48,695 nt of DNA from a virus. Each line of letters opens with the position of its first letter. The stretch's first letter is position 1. Both the position numbers and the translations under genes were made by a program. The stretch spans positions 1 through 48,695 of the IMG/VR virus record IMGVR_UViG_3300039098_000102. One strand, 5' to 3'. This document shows, one piece after another, positions 24,105 through 32,057 of the stretch. The notes under the pieces are model-generated. The model saw nothing but the letters and a program-made list of their open reading frames with translations, was not told the DNA's origin and searched no databases.

Positions 24105-24707
24105 TCAGCCCTTGCGACTGGTCCGCACAGCCTGAGCCAGCGCCTCATTCAGCCGCTTGACCTGGTTGATCCTGACTGCCTTGGTGGCTGTCCCCTGAAA
24201 GTCCCAGTTCTTTTTGATTGAGACGTTGGGCCGCAGACCGTAGAGCACCCGCACTCGCTTTCCGACGCGCTGCATGATCGAGGGCTGCCCCGCAGAGTTG
24301 TCGCCGATGAACACGTTCCGCTTCTTGAGCAGAGCAGCTGGCCTGTTCGCCTTGCCTATCTTCCCTTTGCCTGTTCGCCTGACCTGCTTGGTCGGTACGG
24401 CTATGGCTTTCTTACGTGGCTTACGAACTGCCCCGGTAACGTGGTCGGCCATGTAGTCGTCCCGGCTGAACACCATGGCGACCGGTCTGGTCTTCGTTGC
24501 CTTATCGACCGTGATGCCTCGCTGCAGCCACTTGCTGGTCAGACGGAATTCGGTGGGTAGTTCGTTCCGCAGATCATCCCGAGCGTCATAGGCTAGCTTC
24601 GTTGCAGCCAGTGCGCGAGCGAATGGCCACTCCCTGACCTGCAGGCTGTTGAGTTGATTGACTAGGGCTGTCGCGTCGAAATCGATTGTGAAGGTTTCGT
24701 TTGGCAT
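24105..24707 (-). CDS. Minor tail protein Z-like (tail completion) protein
   Basis: 200 aa, strongly basic. The pattern ALAATKLAYDARDDLR near residue 33, WLQRGITVDKATKTRP near 60, and the C-terminal MQRVGKRVRVLYGL with a helical end recall lambda gpZ-type proteins. Its position before the terminase genes rather than with the tail is unusual. There is no good Shine-Dalgarno, and a TTGTCG-N17-TATTCT promoter-like pair ends only six bases before the ATG, so a leaderless late transcript is possible. Confidence 0.6.
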   Translation of the reverse strand: MPNETFTIDFDATALVNQLNSLQVREWPFARALAATKLAYDARDDLRNELPTEFRLTSKWLQRGITVDKATKTRPVAMVFSRDDYMADHVTGAVRKPRKKAIAVPTKQVRRTGKGKIGKANRPAALLKKRNVFIGDNSAGQPSIMQRVGKRVRVLYGLRPNVSIKKNWDFQGTATKAVRINQVKRLNEALAQAVRTSRKG

Positions 24708-25296
24708 GGGGTCAGAATATCCCGCAGGGAACAGGCCGACAAGCCGTGGGGTGATTCTCGGAAAAACAGCAATCCTAACCGTTTTTGACGGTTCAGGCGA
24801 AACGGTTAGGCTTTACAAAACAAGCACTTACGCCATTCTGGTTAGGATGGTTCGCAAGTGGTTCGCGGATGTTTGTCAATAAAATCAGGGACTTACCTAT
24901 ATAATAATAATAATCCTAACCATATAATATATATAGATACGCTATGTGCGCGCCTGCGCCCGTGCGCCTGCGCCTGTGTGCATGACAATGGCTGTCTTTT
25001 CCCAAAAAAGTGGTTCGCTGGTTAGGATCGTCGGAAGTTGTTGATATTGCGGTGAAAAACGGCGAACCAAAACGGTTCGCGGCCCGTTCGTTGGTTAGGA
25101 TTTTTCTGGAGGGGAAAACGGGCGAAACTGGAAGGCCTAACCACCGACGGTTAGCCCACTAGACCAGTGTGGTGGCGGGTTTGCGGGAAACCCTAACCAG
25201 TCGGCGGAAAGCAGTTTTTTCGTGTGGTTAGAAATTTTGCGAGTTTTCGGTAGGGGTGAATTGTTCGTCACGAAAACTTAAAAACTCTGGGACTGC
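24708..25296. other. Gene-free iteron-like region, candidate replication origin
   Basis: 589 bp without a supportable gene. GGTTAGG or its complement occurs in full at 24774, 24804, 24840, 24915, 25020, 25093, 25136 and 25192, with partial copies at 25149 and 25226; several extend to GGTTAGGAT. GGTTCGC motifs recur nearby. An AT tract lies at 24898-24940 (ATAATAATAATAAT...), next to a GC-rich CGCCTGCGCC repeat. Iterons plus an unwinding tract at the boundary of early and late genes fit an origin; a late-promoter control region is the alternative. Confidence 0.6.
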
Positions 25297-25647
25297 TTAT
25301 CTATCATCCGTGTTGAACCTCTCAATCTCCTCACTCGTAATTGGACAGCCCAACAACTTGCAAAGCTGCGCAACCTCGTATTTGGTGAGGAACAGTTCTA
25401 TGGCGCTGTCATTGTTCTTCGGAGAAAATTCAGAAATGCGACCATCCGGAGCATAAACATCGTAGATGTCGTAAATCCAGTTCGCCTCTATGAAAAGCTT
25501 GAAAACCCACCCGCCAATATTAACGTCTGGCTCGTTGACATCCCACCAATTAATATCAGACAAACTACCGGCCGTAACCTCGCCAGAAATAGCGCTCCTG
25601 AGAACCCTTGAAACCTCTTCAGGTTTAATCTCTTTTTTGCTGACCAT
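25297..25647 (-). CDS. Hypothetical protein (116 aa)
   Basis: The ATG at 25647 has AGGAGG five bases upstream; the frame continues to 25677 but that start lacks support. The protein is acidic with a central aromatic segment (WDVNEPDVNIGGWVFKLF) resembling small single-domain immunity- or DUF7693-type proteins, but I cannot assign it. It is the last gene of the early leftward unit before the iteron region and is more AT-rich than neighbouring phage genes, a hint of separate acquisition. Confidence 0.7.
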   Translation of the reverse strand: MVSKKEIKPEEVSRVLRSAISGEVTAGSLSDINWWDVNEPDVNIGGWVFKLFIEANWIYDIYDVYAPDGRISEFSPKNNDSAIELFLTKYEVAQLCKLLGCPITSEEIERFNTDDR

Positions 25648-25673
25648 CCCTTCCTCCTGAGTTGCGCCGCAGA

Positions 25674-25898
25674 TCACGAACCGCCGAGCGTCGAATTTCG
25701 GATAAATTCACTCGGCGACACACCGGCTGCTGCGGCCAGCTTTTCAACTTCGGCCCATTCGTCAGCTGTCCACCGGACCTGCTTCACGACGTTCCTGGGG
25801 GGCGTGCTGCCGGTTGATCCTTTTTTGCGGCCCTGCCCTCTTCCTGCACCGCCTCTGCCGCTAAGAGTGCCGCCCTTGTCTTTTTCCACGCTATCCAC
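25674..25898 (-). CDS. Small ribbon-helix-helix-like protein (74 aa)
   Basis: GTG start with GAGG four bases upstream. The N-terminus is Gly/Arg-rich (GRGGAGRGQGRKKGS), followed by KQVRWTADEWAEVEKLAAA and SPSEFIRNSTL, the strand-helix-helix order of CopG/MobC-type RHH proteins. Probably a DNA-binding regulator. It overlaps the next upstream gene by about 115 bp in another frame. Confidence 0.65.
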   Translation of the reverse strand: MDSVEKDKGGTLSGRGGAGRGQGRKKGSTGSTPPRNVVKQVRWTADEWAEVEKLAAAAGVSPSEFIRNSTLGGS

Positions 25899-26041
25899 TT
25901 TGCCTCTCTTTCTGGTGTGTTTGGCAAGAGACGGAAGGCCTCATATTCCAGACGCTCCGCCTCCCGCAAATCGATTAAATGCACCCGATTGCCCCCAGGT
26001 TGATCTCTTCGTGTGGGTTGCTTGAGGGATGCGGTGGTCAT
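25784..26041 (-). CDS. Small helical hypothetical protein (85 aa)
   Basis: The start overlaps the stop of the 82-aa gene (ATGA). Charged helices (DLREAERLEYEAFRLL, EREAKWIAWKKTRAALL) suggest a folded small phage protein. The C-terminal third overlaps the RHH gene in another frame, so its end is less secure than its start. Confidence 0.55.
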   Translation of the reverse strand: MTTASLKQPTRRDQPGGNRVHLIDLREAERLEYEAFRLLPNTPEREAKWIAWKKTRAALLAAEAVQEEGRAAKKDQPAARPPGTS

Positions 26042-26286
26042 ATCGCAAAAGCAATCTTGAAGTCTTTAGCATTGTCAGCAGCCCGGCCACATGCCTGTAG
26101 AACAGCTGCGTCCGGCCAGTATCCGCGCATCTCAGCAACAAGGCTTGCGACATCGTTAACATCAGGGCATTGCTGTTTTGTTACCGCAACCTTATCAGGC
26201 GCACCGGGCCCACCGAAATTTGACACGGTTACTCTAACATAGGTGTCGATCGCTTCAATCGTCAGGCTGCCTAATTTGTGTTTCAT
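26038..26286 (-). CDS. Hypothetical protein (82 aa)
   Basis: AAGGAG is six bases before the ATG at 26286. Beta-rich N-terminal half (LTIEAIDTYVRVTVSNFGG) and helical C-terminal half. No family recognised. Part of the operon driven by the promoter at 26640-26668. Confidence 0.7.
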   Translation of the reverse strand: MKHKLGSLTIEAIDTYVRVTVSNFGGPGAPDKVAVTKQQCPDVNDVASLVAEMRGYWPDAAVLQACGRAADNAKDFKIAFAI

Positions 26287-26354
26287 GTTGTTCTCCTTGT
26301 TCGGGAGGTTCTGTCTCCTGGGTACCAGGGGCCTTGCGGCCCCCGTTGGTTTAT

Positions 26355-26597
26355 TTATTGTGCGATGGCCCCGGCCAGGTGATTGAAGAAGTGATAAACG
26401 TCACCGTTGTGAAAATCGATCTTGACGAAGGTGGTTTTGATGGATTGCTGTTCGTTCTTGGGTGCGCCCTTGATGGCTTCGACGATGCAGCCGACTGGGA
26501 TCAGGTTCCAACCGCTGGCTCCTTCAACTTCAAAGGTTCTCTCGGTGTCGATGTTTTTTTCTTCGATGAAAGTGTCGAGCCAGTTGTTGAAAGCCAT
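26355..26597 (-). CDS. Hypothetical protein (80 aa), first gene after a strong promoter
   Basis: AAGGAG seven bases before the ATG at 26597. The sequence (AFNNWLDTFIEEKNID, VKIDFHNGDVYHFFNHLAG) looks like a compact alpha/beta domain; no function assigned. It is the first gene downstream of a near-consensus sigma70 promoter, suggesting high early expression. Confidence 0.75.
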   Translation of the reverse strand: MAFNNWLDTFIEEKNIDTERTFEVEGASGWNLIPVGCIVEAIKGAPKNEQQSIKTTFVKIDFHNGDVYHFFNHLAGAIAQ

Positions 26598-26639
26598 GTC
26601 GTTTCTCCTTGTGTTTGTTGTGTCCTCCGATGTGGTTTA

Positions 26640-26668
26640 ATAATACTTCTTGTTTGATTGTTTGTCAA
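26640..26668 (-). promoter_or_regulatory. Near-consensus sigma70 promoter
   Basis: Read leftward: -35 TTGACA (26663-26668), exactly 17 bp, -10 TATTAT (26640-26645). It lies in an AT-rich gap immediately after a terminator and drives the 26597-to-25297 genes. Confidence 0.85.
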
Positions 26669-26692
26669 CACACGAAATCAATAAAAGGAAAT

Positions 26693-26715
26693 AAAAAAGG
26701 GGACCGAATTGGCCC
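26693..26715 (-). terminator. Rho-independent terminator
   Basis: Read leftward: GGGGCC-aattc-GGTCCCC followed by TTTTTTATTT. It ends the primase operon after the 76-aa gene and insulates the next promoter. Confidence 0.8.
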
Positions 26716-26736
26716 CCTCTGTTGGGTGTTGAGTGG

Positions 26737-26967
26737 TCAGGCCCCGCGCCGCCTAATCCACGATGATTCCTGCCTGCGCTGACCTCGCCTGCGGCTTTTC
26801 TTTTTATCCGGAAAGGGCCGTCCGTCTAGCCCCGCCATCGAAGCACTGAGCTCCAACACGCAGCCAACTGCGCCCTCAGCAACCTCAGCCAGACCATTGA
26901 GTGCCGAAACAATATGACTGGCCCCGCCGTGACTGTCCCCAATGATGGCAATTTTCGGTTTATTCAT
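26737..26967 (-). CDS. Hypothetical protein (76 aa)
   Basis: AAGGA precedes the ATG at 26967. A beta strand with the motif IAIIGDSHGG is followed by a helix and a very basic tail (KKKSRRRGQRRQ). The GDSHG start resembles the first strand of nucleotide- or metal-dependent hydrolases, but the protein is far too short for those enzymes. It may be a truncated relic or a nucleic-acid-binding peptide. Confidence 0.55.
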   Translation of the reverse strand: MNKPKIAIIGDSHGGASHIVSALNGLAEVAEGAVGCVLELSASMAGLDGRPFPDKKKSRRRGQRRQESSWIRRRGA

Positions 26968-27208
26968 TCCGATTCCTTCCTACGGTATTGAGCTGTTCCG
27001 GCCAGCATCGGTCAAGCCACCTGTCTAGCGGCGTAAATATCCAATCTTTCCATTTCCACACAATGGTCGCGCTCACGTACCCGCCCCAAAATGAACGTAC
27101 AAAAATGGAAAGGTAGATAGCGAACGCAAAAGCGGCCAAGATTAGAACCATTCCGAACAGCGTCACAGCATCCTCTTTGTTCGATAGTTTCGAACAATCA
27201 ATTTTCAT
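26960..27208 (-). CDS. Small membrane protein (82 aa)
   Basis: One long or two short hydrophobic segments at about residues 15-50 (FGMVLILAAFAFAIYLSIF), followed by a Trp-rich amphipathic tail (WKWKDWIF). It overlaps the neighbouring genes slightly. No family recognised. Confidence 0.6.
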   Translation of the reverse strand: MKIDCSKLSNKEDAVTLFGMVLILAAFAFAIYLSIFVRSFWGGYVSATIVWKWKDWIFTPLDRWLDRCWPEQLNTVGRNRNE

Positions 27209-27359
27209 ATTCTTTTCGCCCCCACATCGACACGCAATGCCTAGATATCGCGCTCTTGGTGATCCCCTGGTGCCTCAGCCACGCGCACTGCTCGATGTGT
27301 CGACCGAGACATTTCCAGCACCAGCACTGAACCAGCGGCGGGTGCCTGTTCCCTGCCAT
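27198..27359 (-). CDS. Small Cys/His-rich protein (53 aa)
   Basis: GGGAGG is five bases before the ATG at 27359. CWCWKCLGRHIEQC and a later HC pair suggest a zinc-binding knuckle. The same frame is open upstream into the primase gene, but only this start has a ribosome site. Function unknown. Confidence 0.6.
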   Translation of the reverse strand: MAGNRHPPLVQCWCWKCLGRHIEQCAWLRHQGITKSAISRHCVSMWGRKEYEN

Positions 27360-27370
27360 ACCAACCTCCC

Positions 27371-30016
27371 CTATTCCACATCCACTAACAGCCCGACCCC
27401 CTTGGCCGCACTGCCAGCGAACCACTTCGTCCCAGTCTTTTCCGCACCTGGCAGCCGCGTCAGAATACGCGACCAGTTCTTGCTCCATGGCGTATGCTGC
27501 AGAATCTTCGCAACACCCGAATGCGTATTCGATACGATCATCTGCCCACCGTCGTGCTTAATTCCGTTGCGCTCCAGGGCTGCTGAGATTTTTTTAGATA
27601 GATCCTGCACCGCATCGCCTGCGAGTGGCCTCTCGTAGCTGACCGCCTCGCCGATCGACATTTCAGTGAATCCCCGACCCGTATCAACCCGAATCACCGA
27701 CTCCAAGATCACCGACAGGCAGCGAGCCTCATCGGTCAGTTCGTCGCTATCGACAGCCTCGCCCCAGTCCTGCTGCTGCACCCACTTGATTGCATCCTCA
27801 GCGGATATCTCAGCCGCCGAATAGAGCGAGTAAGCCCCAGCCAGCAGTGCGCCCATCTGGTCCCCTGCCCTCTGGCTGCCAAGGTGAGCAGCTGCCGCCC
27901 TAGCGAACGTGTCGGCATTTTTCCGTATCGTCGGCACAAGGCGTATGGTCCTTGCCCTGAGCCCCTTAAGATATTGAGGCGTCAACAGGTCGTGCTGGGT
28001 TTTCTTGAGATGGTCGAACTGCTCGGCCCTGTCCGGCGACTCATTGCGAACCAGAGACAGGATCGTCAGACGGGAATTGTCGGCCTTCTGGGTGGCGCCA
28101 ACTCCGATTGATGAAAACGCAAACACAGATCGAATGCGGAACATCTGCGCCCTTCCTCCAGAGGTTCCCTTGACGATTGCCGCGCCTGTTTCACTTGATG
28201 CCTGCCGCATGAGCTCCAGAACTTTCTGGATCCGCGTCTGCGACTCTCGGTCCTCACCTTCGGCCTCATCGAACAGAACAGGCCTGGCGTCGTATTTTAA
28301 AAGCTGCCTTAGTCCGGCCTCCGTTGTGTTCGACTGAACACACAGAGCTGCAGGGCCGATCGCAGGACGCAGGATGTTATCCATCACCCAGGACTTGCCA
28401 GACCCGGCAGCACCAGAACACCATATGTGCGGCCGCCACGACAGAGCCCCGCAGATCGGAGCGATAACGCACCAACCAGCTAGCAGCCTGCCGAAAATTC
28501 CAGATTCCCAACAGGGCAGATCACACAGAGCAGCGAACTTATTAGCCTCCGGAGTAGACAGCGGTGGCGCATCCGCACCTTGATTCAACGGTGCCGCCGC
28601 CTCATAGATGTAATCAGAACCAATATCCTCGATTTCCGCTGCATGCCCATCCACCATAAGGCTGTCGCCCATGTGCAGCACCGAGCGACCTTCGTCCTCC
28701 CATGCTCCCCTTCCTCGAATCCGATCCGGATCATAAACGCCACACTGTTCAGATTTTCTCAGCATGGCATTGGCCGCAGAGTTCCAAGACACGCCATCCT
28801 TGCCGGGGAACAGTCGTTCCCACCATTGCACCTTGGCCAAGGCCATCAGGTTCTGTTTGTTGTGGCCTGACGCTGTCAGTTCGACCACCTGGCGCGTGCC
28901 GCGGGGCAGGTAGAAATAGCCGCCATGGTCGTAGCCCAGGCACTGGAACGGGGCGTTGTTCAGGGTCCATTGATCTTCTGTGGGCTCGGTGGTGGGTTCG
29001 GCGTGGTGTTCCGTGTTTGATTCTGGCGGTTCCTCGGGGAGTGGTGGCTGGTCGTCCGTGACCGGGGCCTGCAGGTTTGTTTTTATGAACGCCATGCAGG
29101 CCGCAGCGTCCCAACCATCGGCGATCGCATCGGCGCAATCCCATCCCTTCGGCTGTTCGTCGCCTGGAGTCCGCAGTGTTCTGGCTTGAGAATCGGCCGG
29201 CAGCAGCTTAACGATATCGGCTGCAGCAGCAATGCCTGGTTCGTCATTGTCCGGCCAGAGAACGATTTTCCGACCTGCCAACGGCGACCAGTCGGCATGT
29301 TTAACCGCCTTGCCACCACCTGGCCAAGATATGACCACAAACGGCAAACCTGCAGCATCGATGACAGCCTGCAGTGCATCAGCGCACTTTTCGCCCTCGA
29401 CGATGATCACATTCGCATCGAGGTTGGCCGCCAGACGATCCAGGCCGTACAGAGGGCGCGGCTTTGGAAAACTGAGGAACTTCCATTCCTGACGTTTGCC
29501 GTTGCTGGCGAAAACCAGCGGGATAATTTCCTTTTTGTCCGGCAGCTCGTATCGACAGATATGGCCGATGGTTTCGCCCTCAGCGGTTTTATATTCCCAG
29601 GTGGCCGACGGTTCGCCGTGCTTGTAGTGTCGGAAGTTTGGCGCAGGGGCTGTGGCTGGTACCGGAACAACAGGATCCCATTTTGGTTTCTTCGGGGCCG
29701 GTGCTGGTCGTGGCTGTGGTGTCGGCTCCACGCTGAACCGATCGGCCAGTTCCTTGGCTGCGTCACCTTGCCCAAGCCCTCGGATATAGGCGTACAGGCT
29801 CACCGGATCACCGCCAGAATCGCCCGTAGCGAAATCGCCCCACTTGGCCGTGGTGATGTTGACAGAAAAGCTGCCAGCCTTATTGTCTACCCTGGTCGGG
29901 TTTTTGGCCTTGAACTCATTGCCCGACACTTTCCCGCCCGGGATCCACTCGTGGAGAATGTCGGGAAAGCTGGCCTTGGCGCGTTCGTTTATGGTGTCGA
30001 AACAGAGACGCCCCAT
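27371..30016 (-). CDS. Primase-helicase with Toprim and P-loop ATPase domains (DUF927-like)
   Basis: 881 aa. An N-terminal primase-like region (about 1-95) is followed by a Pro-rich linker at 98-128 and a Toprim domain with VEGEK (206-210) and LWPDNDEPG (253-261). A DUF927-type helicase core follows, with Walker A GAAGSGKS (535-542), Walker B VLFDEAEGE (580-588) and a sensor region (VFAFSSIGVG). It should open and prime DNA at the phage origin, alone or with the nearby helicase. GGAGG precedes the ATG; the MazG-like gene abuts it upstream. Confidence 0.9.
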   Translation of the reverse strand: MGRLCFDTINERAKASFPDILHEWIPGGKVSGNEFKAKNPTRVDNKAGSFSVNITTAKWGDFATGDSGGDPVSLYAYIRGLGQGDAAKELADRFSVEPTPQPRPAPAPKKPKWDPVVPVPATAPAPNFRHYKHGEPSATWEYKTAEGETIGHICRYELPDKKEIIPLVFASNGKRQEWKFLSFPKPRPLYGLDRLAANLDANVIIVEGEKCADALQAVIDAAGLPFVVISWPGGGKAVKHADWSPLAGRKIVLWPDNDEPGIAAAADIVKLLPADSQARTLRTPGDEQPKGWDCADAIADGWDAAACMAFIKTNLQAPVTDDQPPLPEEPPESNTEHHAEPTTEPTEDQWTLNNAPFQCLGYDHGGYFYLPRGTRQVVELTASGHNKQNLMALAKVQWWERLFPGKDGVSWNSAANAMLRKSEQCGVYDPDRIRGRGAWEDEGRSVLHMGDSLMVDGHAAEIEDIGSDYIYEAAAPLNQGADAPPLSTPEANKFAALCDLPCWESGIFGRLLAGWCVIAPICGALSWRPHIWCSGAAGSGKSWVMDNILRPAIGPAALCVQSNTTEAGLRQLLKYDARPVLFDEAEGEDRESQTRIQKVLELMRQASSETGAAIVKGTSGGRAQMFRIRSVFAFSSIGVGATQKADNSRLTILSLVRNESPDRAEQFDHLKKTQHDLLTPQYLKGLRARTIRLVPTIRKNADTFARAAAAHLGSQRAGDQMGALLAGAYSLYSAAEISAEDAIKWVQQQDWGEAVDSDELTDEARCLSVILESVIRVDTGRGFTEMSIGEAVSYERPLAGDAVQDLSKKISAALERNGIKHDGGQMIVSNTHSGVAKILQHTPWSKNWSRILTRLPGAEKTGTKWFAGSAAKGVGLLVDVE

Positions 30017-30324
30017 TATCCCTCCACCAGCGTTTTCAGTCGGCCTATCTTGAATTGCAGCCAGTTCTCGATCAGTTCAGAGTCCAGCATAGACATCAGC
30101 TGGATCAGCATAATCTTGACATCAGCTGCCTCCTCAACCAGATTTGCCGGTAGGCCATTCGCCGCCTTTATTGCAGCCTGTGCGAGCTCGCAGCATTCCT
30201 CTGCTAGCTTAAGTAGCTGCGACCTATCACCGAATTTATAGACAGCAGATCGGCATATCTCTTTGATTTCATCGTCGGTGAAACTGGCCCCCGAAGGGGC
30301 CTGATCGTTAACAGTCTGTGCCAT
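30016..30324 (-). CDS. MazG-like nucleotide pyrophosphohydrolase
   Basis: 102 aa, all-helical, with EECCE and EEAAD at the spacing of the Mg-binding EExxE...ExxD motif of the MazG/dUTPase-like superfamily. It may hydrolyse nucleoside triphosphates, including alarmones or damaged dNTPs, to favour phage DNA synthesis. Its stop touches the primase start, so the two are co-translated. Confidence 0.8.
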   Translation of the reverse strand: MAQTVNDQAPSGASFTDDEIKEICRSAVYKFGDRSQLLKLAEECCELAQAAIKAANGLPANLVEEAADVKIMLIQLMSMLDSELIENWLQFKIGRLKTLVEG

Positions 30325-30330
30325 ATCGAA

Positions 30331-30356
30331 TCACTCCTTGTGAACCTGCGGACGTG
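30331..30356. promoter_or_regulatory. Dispersed bipartite palindrome, copy 5
   Basis: TCACTCCTTGTGAACCTGCG then GACGTGCG, seven bases upstream of the MazG-like start. The part CTCCTTG also provides the gene's Shine-Dalgarno on the opposite strand (CAAGGAG), so binding here could block both transcription and translation. Confidence 0.75.
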
Positions 30357-30375
30357 CGTATCCGCTATCGTTTCG

Positions 30376-30654
30376 TTACCAGCCTGCCAGCACTCTGCGT
30401 TTTTCGCACAGGTCACGGAGGGTGGTCTCTGCTTTTAATTCTTCCGCTTCAACATACATCACCGCGTCGGCGACAGCATCCTGCCTGTCAAGAAACGTCC
30501 GATGGTTCCCGTTAGGACATTGGATGTAGTAGAGACCTCGGCACTCTACGCCATTGTGGTATGGGTTTTCATAGACAACCCTGTAACCTTTCGTGGTTTT
30601 GCTCGTTACCGTGGCCTCCATGACCTTGCCAAAGCTAGAAACATAGACTTTCAT
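30376..30654 (-). CDS. Hypothetical protein (92 aa)
   Basis: AAGG with suitable spacing before the ATG at 30654. A beta-rich first half (MKVYVSSFGKVMEATVTS, GYRVVYENPYHNG) is followed by a helical end. No family recognised. Its position between VRR-NUC and MazG-like genes suggests a DNA-metabolism accessory. Confidence 0.7.
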   Translation of the reverse strand: MKVYVSSFGKVMEATVTSKTTKGYRVVYENPYHNGVECRGLYYIQCPNGNHRTFLDRQDAVADAVMYVEAEELKAETTLRDLCEKRRVLAGW

Positions 30655-30669
30655 CTTTCACCTTTCTAT

Positions 30670-31068
30670 TTAAAACGGCGTCAACTCATCCGTCGCCAAT
30701 TCCAACGCTTCATCATCACTGCGCACGATCCCAGCAAGACCTCCGTGGGCGTTCACAGCGGCCTGCCAGTTCTTCTGTCCCTTCGTCGCCCTGCCGGTCT
30801 TCGTTTTGACCTCCAGGCTCAGGAACTGCGCAATCGGCCTGCCGACCATTTCGGCGGTGATCATCACCTTCCGCCAGCCGATCAGATCGCCAGAGCCCTT
30901 GACCAGACCAGCATGTAGGGGGCGGGGGTTTTTGATCAGGATCGACCCATCCTGCAGGCGAGTTACTTCGCCGGTCCAGGCAGTGCCGACGTTATTCCGA
31001 AACAGCCTCACCGCTTGCAGACCGCCGAGCCTCTTAAAAATCGATCGTTGTATTTGTTTTTCGCTCAT
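30670..31068 (-). CDS. VRR-NUC domain nuclease
   Basis: 132 aa. FRNNVGTAW, then GLVKGSGDLIGW, LEVKTKTGRAT and KNWQAAVNAHGG give the PD-(D/E)xK core (Asp in SGD, Glu and Lys in LEVK) of the VRR-NUC family, structure-specific nucleases often linked to helicases in phages. GAGGAG precedes the ATG. A likely partner is the superfamily 2 helicase at 32630-34048. Confidence 0.9.
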   Translation of the reverse strand: MSEKQIQRSIFKRLGGLQAVRLFRNNVGTAWTGEVTRLQDGSILIKNPRPLHAGLVKGSGDLIGWRKVMITAEMVGRPIAQFLSLEVKTKTGRATKGQKNWQAAVNAHGGLAGIVRSDDEALELATDELTPF

Positions 31069-31178
31069 ATCGTTGGGCTCCTCTGGTATGCTGTGACCGT
31101 CTGGCGTCTGGCGGGCGCGTCACGACTTAGCCCTGCGGCCCGCCGTTTCAATCAAGACACCGCCTCACATCCGGCAAT

Positions 31179-31412
31179 TCACCGAAAAGGGCAAGCTGCT
31201 CCGTGTCCACCCCCCCTATTTTTTCGGCCCACATTGGAGGCATGAACCAGGTGCGGATGTTTGTCGGCTTCTCCCTCACGGGCGAGCCTTTCGCTATACC
31301 CGGCCAGGGTCAGCAGATGGGAATACCGGTGTCGTTCTTTAACCGGATAAATCACAGCGGGCCTACCATTGTCAGTAATGACTCGCAGTTCTTGGTGTAG
31401 TTCTTTAGCCAC
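31179..31412 (-). CDS. Hypothetical protein (77 aa)
   Basis: GTG start at 31412 with GGGAGG eight bases upstream, overlapping the stop of the DUF4406 gene. A beta hairpin (LRVITDNGRPAVIYPVK) precedes a charged helical region. No family recognised. The following 110 bp (31069-31178) hold nothing I can support. Confidence 0.6.
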   Translation of the reverse strand: MAKELHQELRVITDNGRPAVIYPVKERHRYSHLLTLAGYSERLAREGEADKHPHLVHASNVGRKNRGGGHGAACPFR

Positions 31413-31809
31413 AGGTCACACCTCCCTCAAAAATCCGCAACATCGCCAGGTCATTGGCCGTCCTGACAACATCTTTCACCATCACCACCGGCAACCCCAT
31501 AATCCCCGCAGCAGCAACCTCGGCCAAAGCGCCCCGGCTCTTTTCCCACCCTGGCAGTACCACCACGGCTGTTGCTTGGCACAAATCCAGATAGGCTCTG
31601 CGCATGTACTCGCCATAGTCCCATCCGTCAGGATGCCGCGCAGGATTCAAGGCTTCGCAGCCGATATTTTCGGACAACCACGCAGCGGCAGCGTTGAACG
31701 CCTCGCGGTTGTAGTCCGGCAGGCCTGTCATGGGGCCAGAGAGATAAACCGTGTCGATCTCGGTTATGGTGCTTGGCGGGATGATCGCCGCCGTGCTGTT
31801 CTGCGTCAT
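31405..31809 (-). CDS. DUF4406 / nucleoside 2-deoxyribosyltransferase-like protein
   Basis: 134 aa. VYLSGPMTGLPDYNREAF and LPGWEKSRGALAEVAAA are the signatures of the DUF4406 family, which shares the nucleoside 2-deoxyribosyltransferase fold (catalytic Glu within the RGA-E segment). It may act on nucleotides during infection. AAGGAGG lies just upstream of the ATG. Confidence 0.85.
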   Translation of the reverse strand: MTQNSTAAIIPPSTITEIDTVYLSGPMTGLPDYNREAFNAAAAWLSENIGCEALNPARHPDGWDYGEYMRRAYLDLCQATAVVVLPGWEKSRGALAEVAAAGIMGLPVVMVKDVVRTANDLAMLRIFEGGVTCG

Positions 31810-31821
31810 GCGTTTCCCTCC

Positions 31822-32044
31822 TTAAAATGAATAATTCCGATATTCTCCGGTTTTCCAGCCGGTGATTCGGACGCGGTTCGTGAATAGTCTGGCGGCCACG
31901 GATTGGCTGCCGTCGTAGGGGGCCTGCTGCACCGCAACTGGTGCAGGCGTAGCGGGTCAAGTTGTGCAGGGTTTCAGATGTCGCCACGTGGTTACAATGT
32001 GGGCATAGAGGTGATGGCTTGGTGTTGTTGCGGTCTAGGCACAT
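31822..32044 (-). pseudogene. Zinc-ribbon protein with probable frameshift
   Basis: Starting at the ATG 32044 (GGAG upstream), the frame encodes CPHC...CTSCGAAGP, a Lar-like zinc ribbon, then loses sense. Removing one base from the five-G run at 31918-31922 restores a natural-looking end (YDGSQSVAARLF ... GEYRNYSF) that stops at 31822, immediately before the next gene's Shine-Dalgarno. Either a true frameshift or a base-calling error. Without correction the frame runs on to 31628 inside the DUF4406 gene. Confidence 0.5.
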
Positions 32045-32057
32045 GGGCGGGCTCCGA

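Noticed and set aside
29186-30241. Open frame of 351 codons opposite the primase-helicase
   Set aside because: Antisense shadow of a gene with recognisable Toprim and Walker motifs; no independent coding signal.
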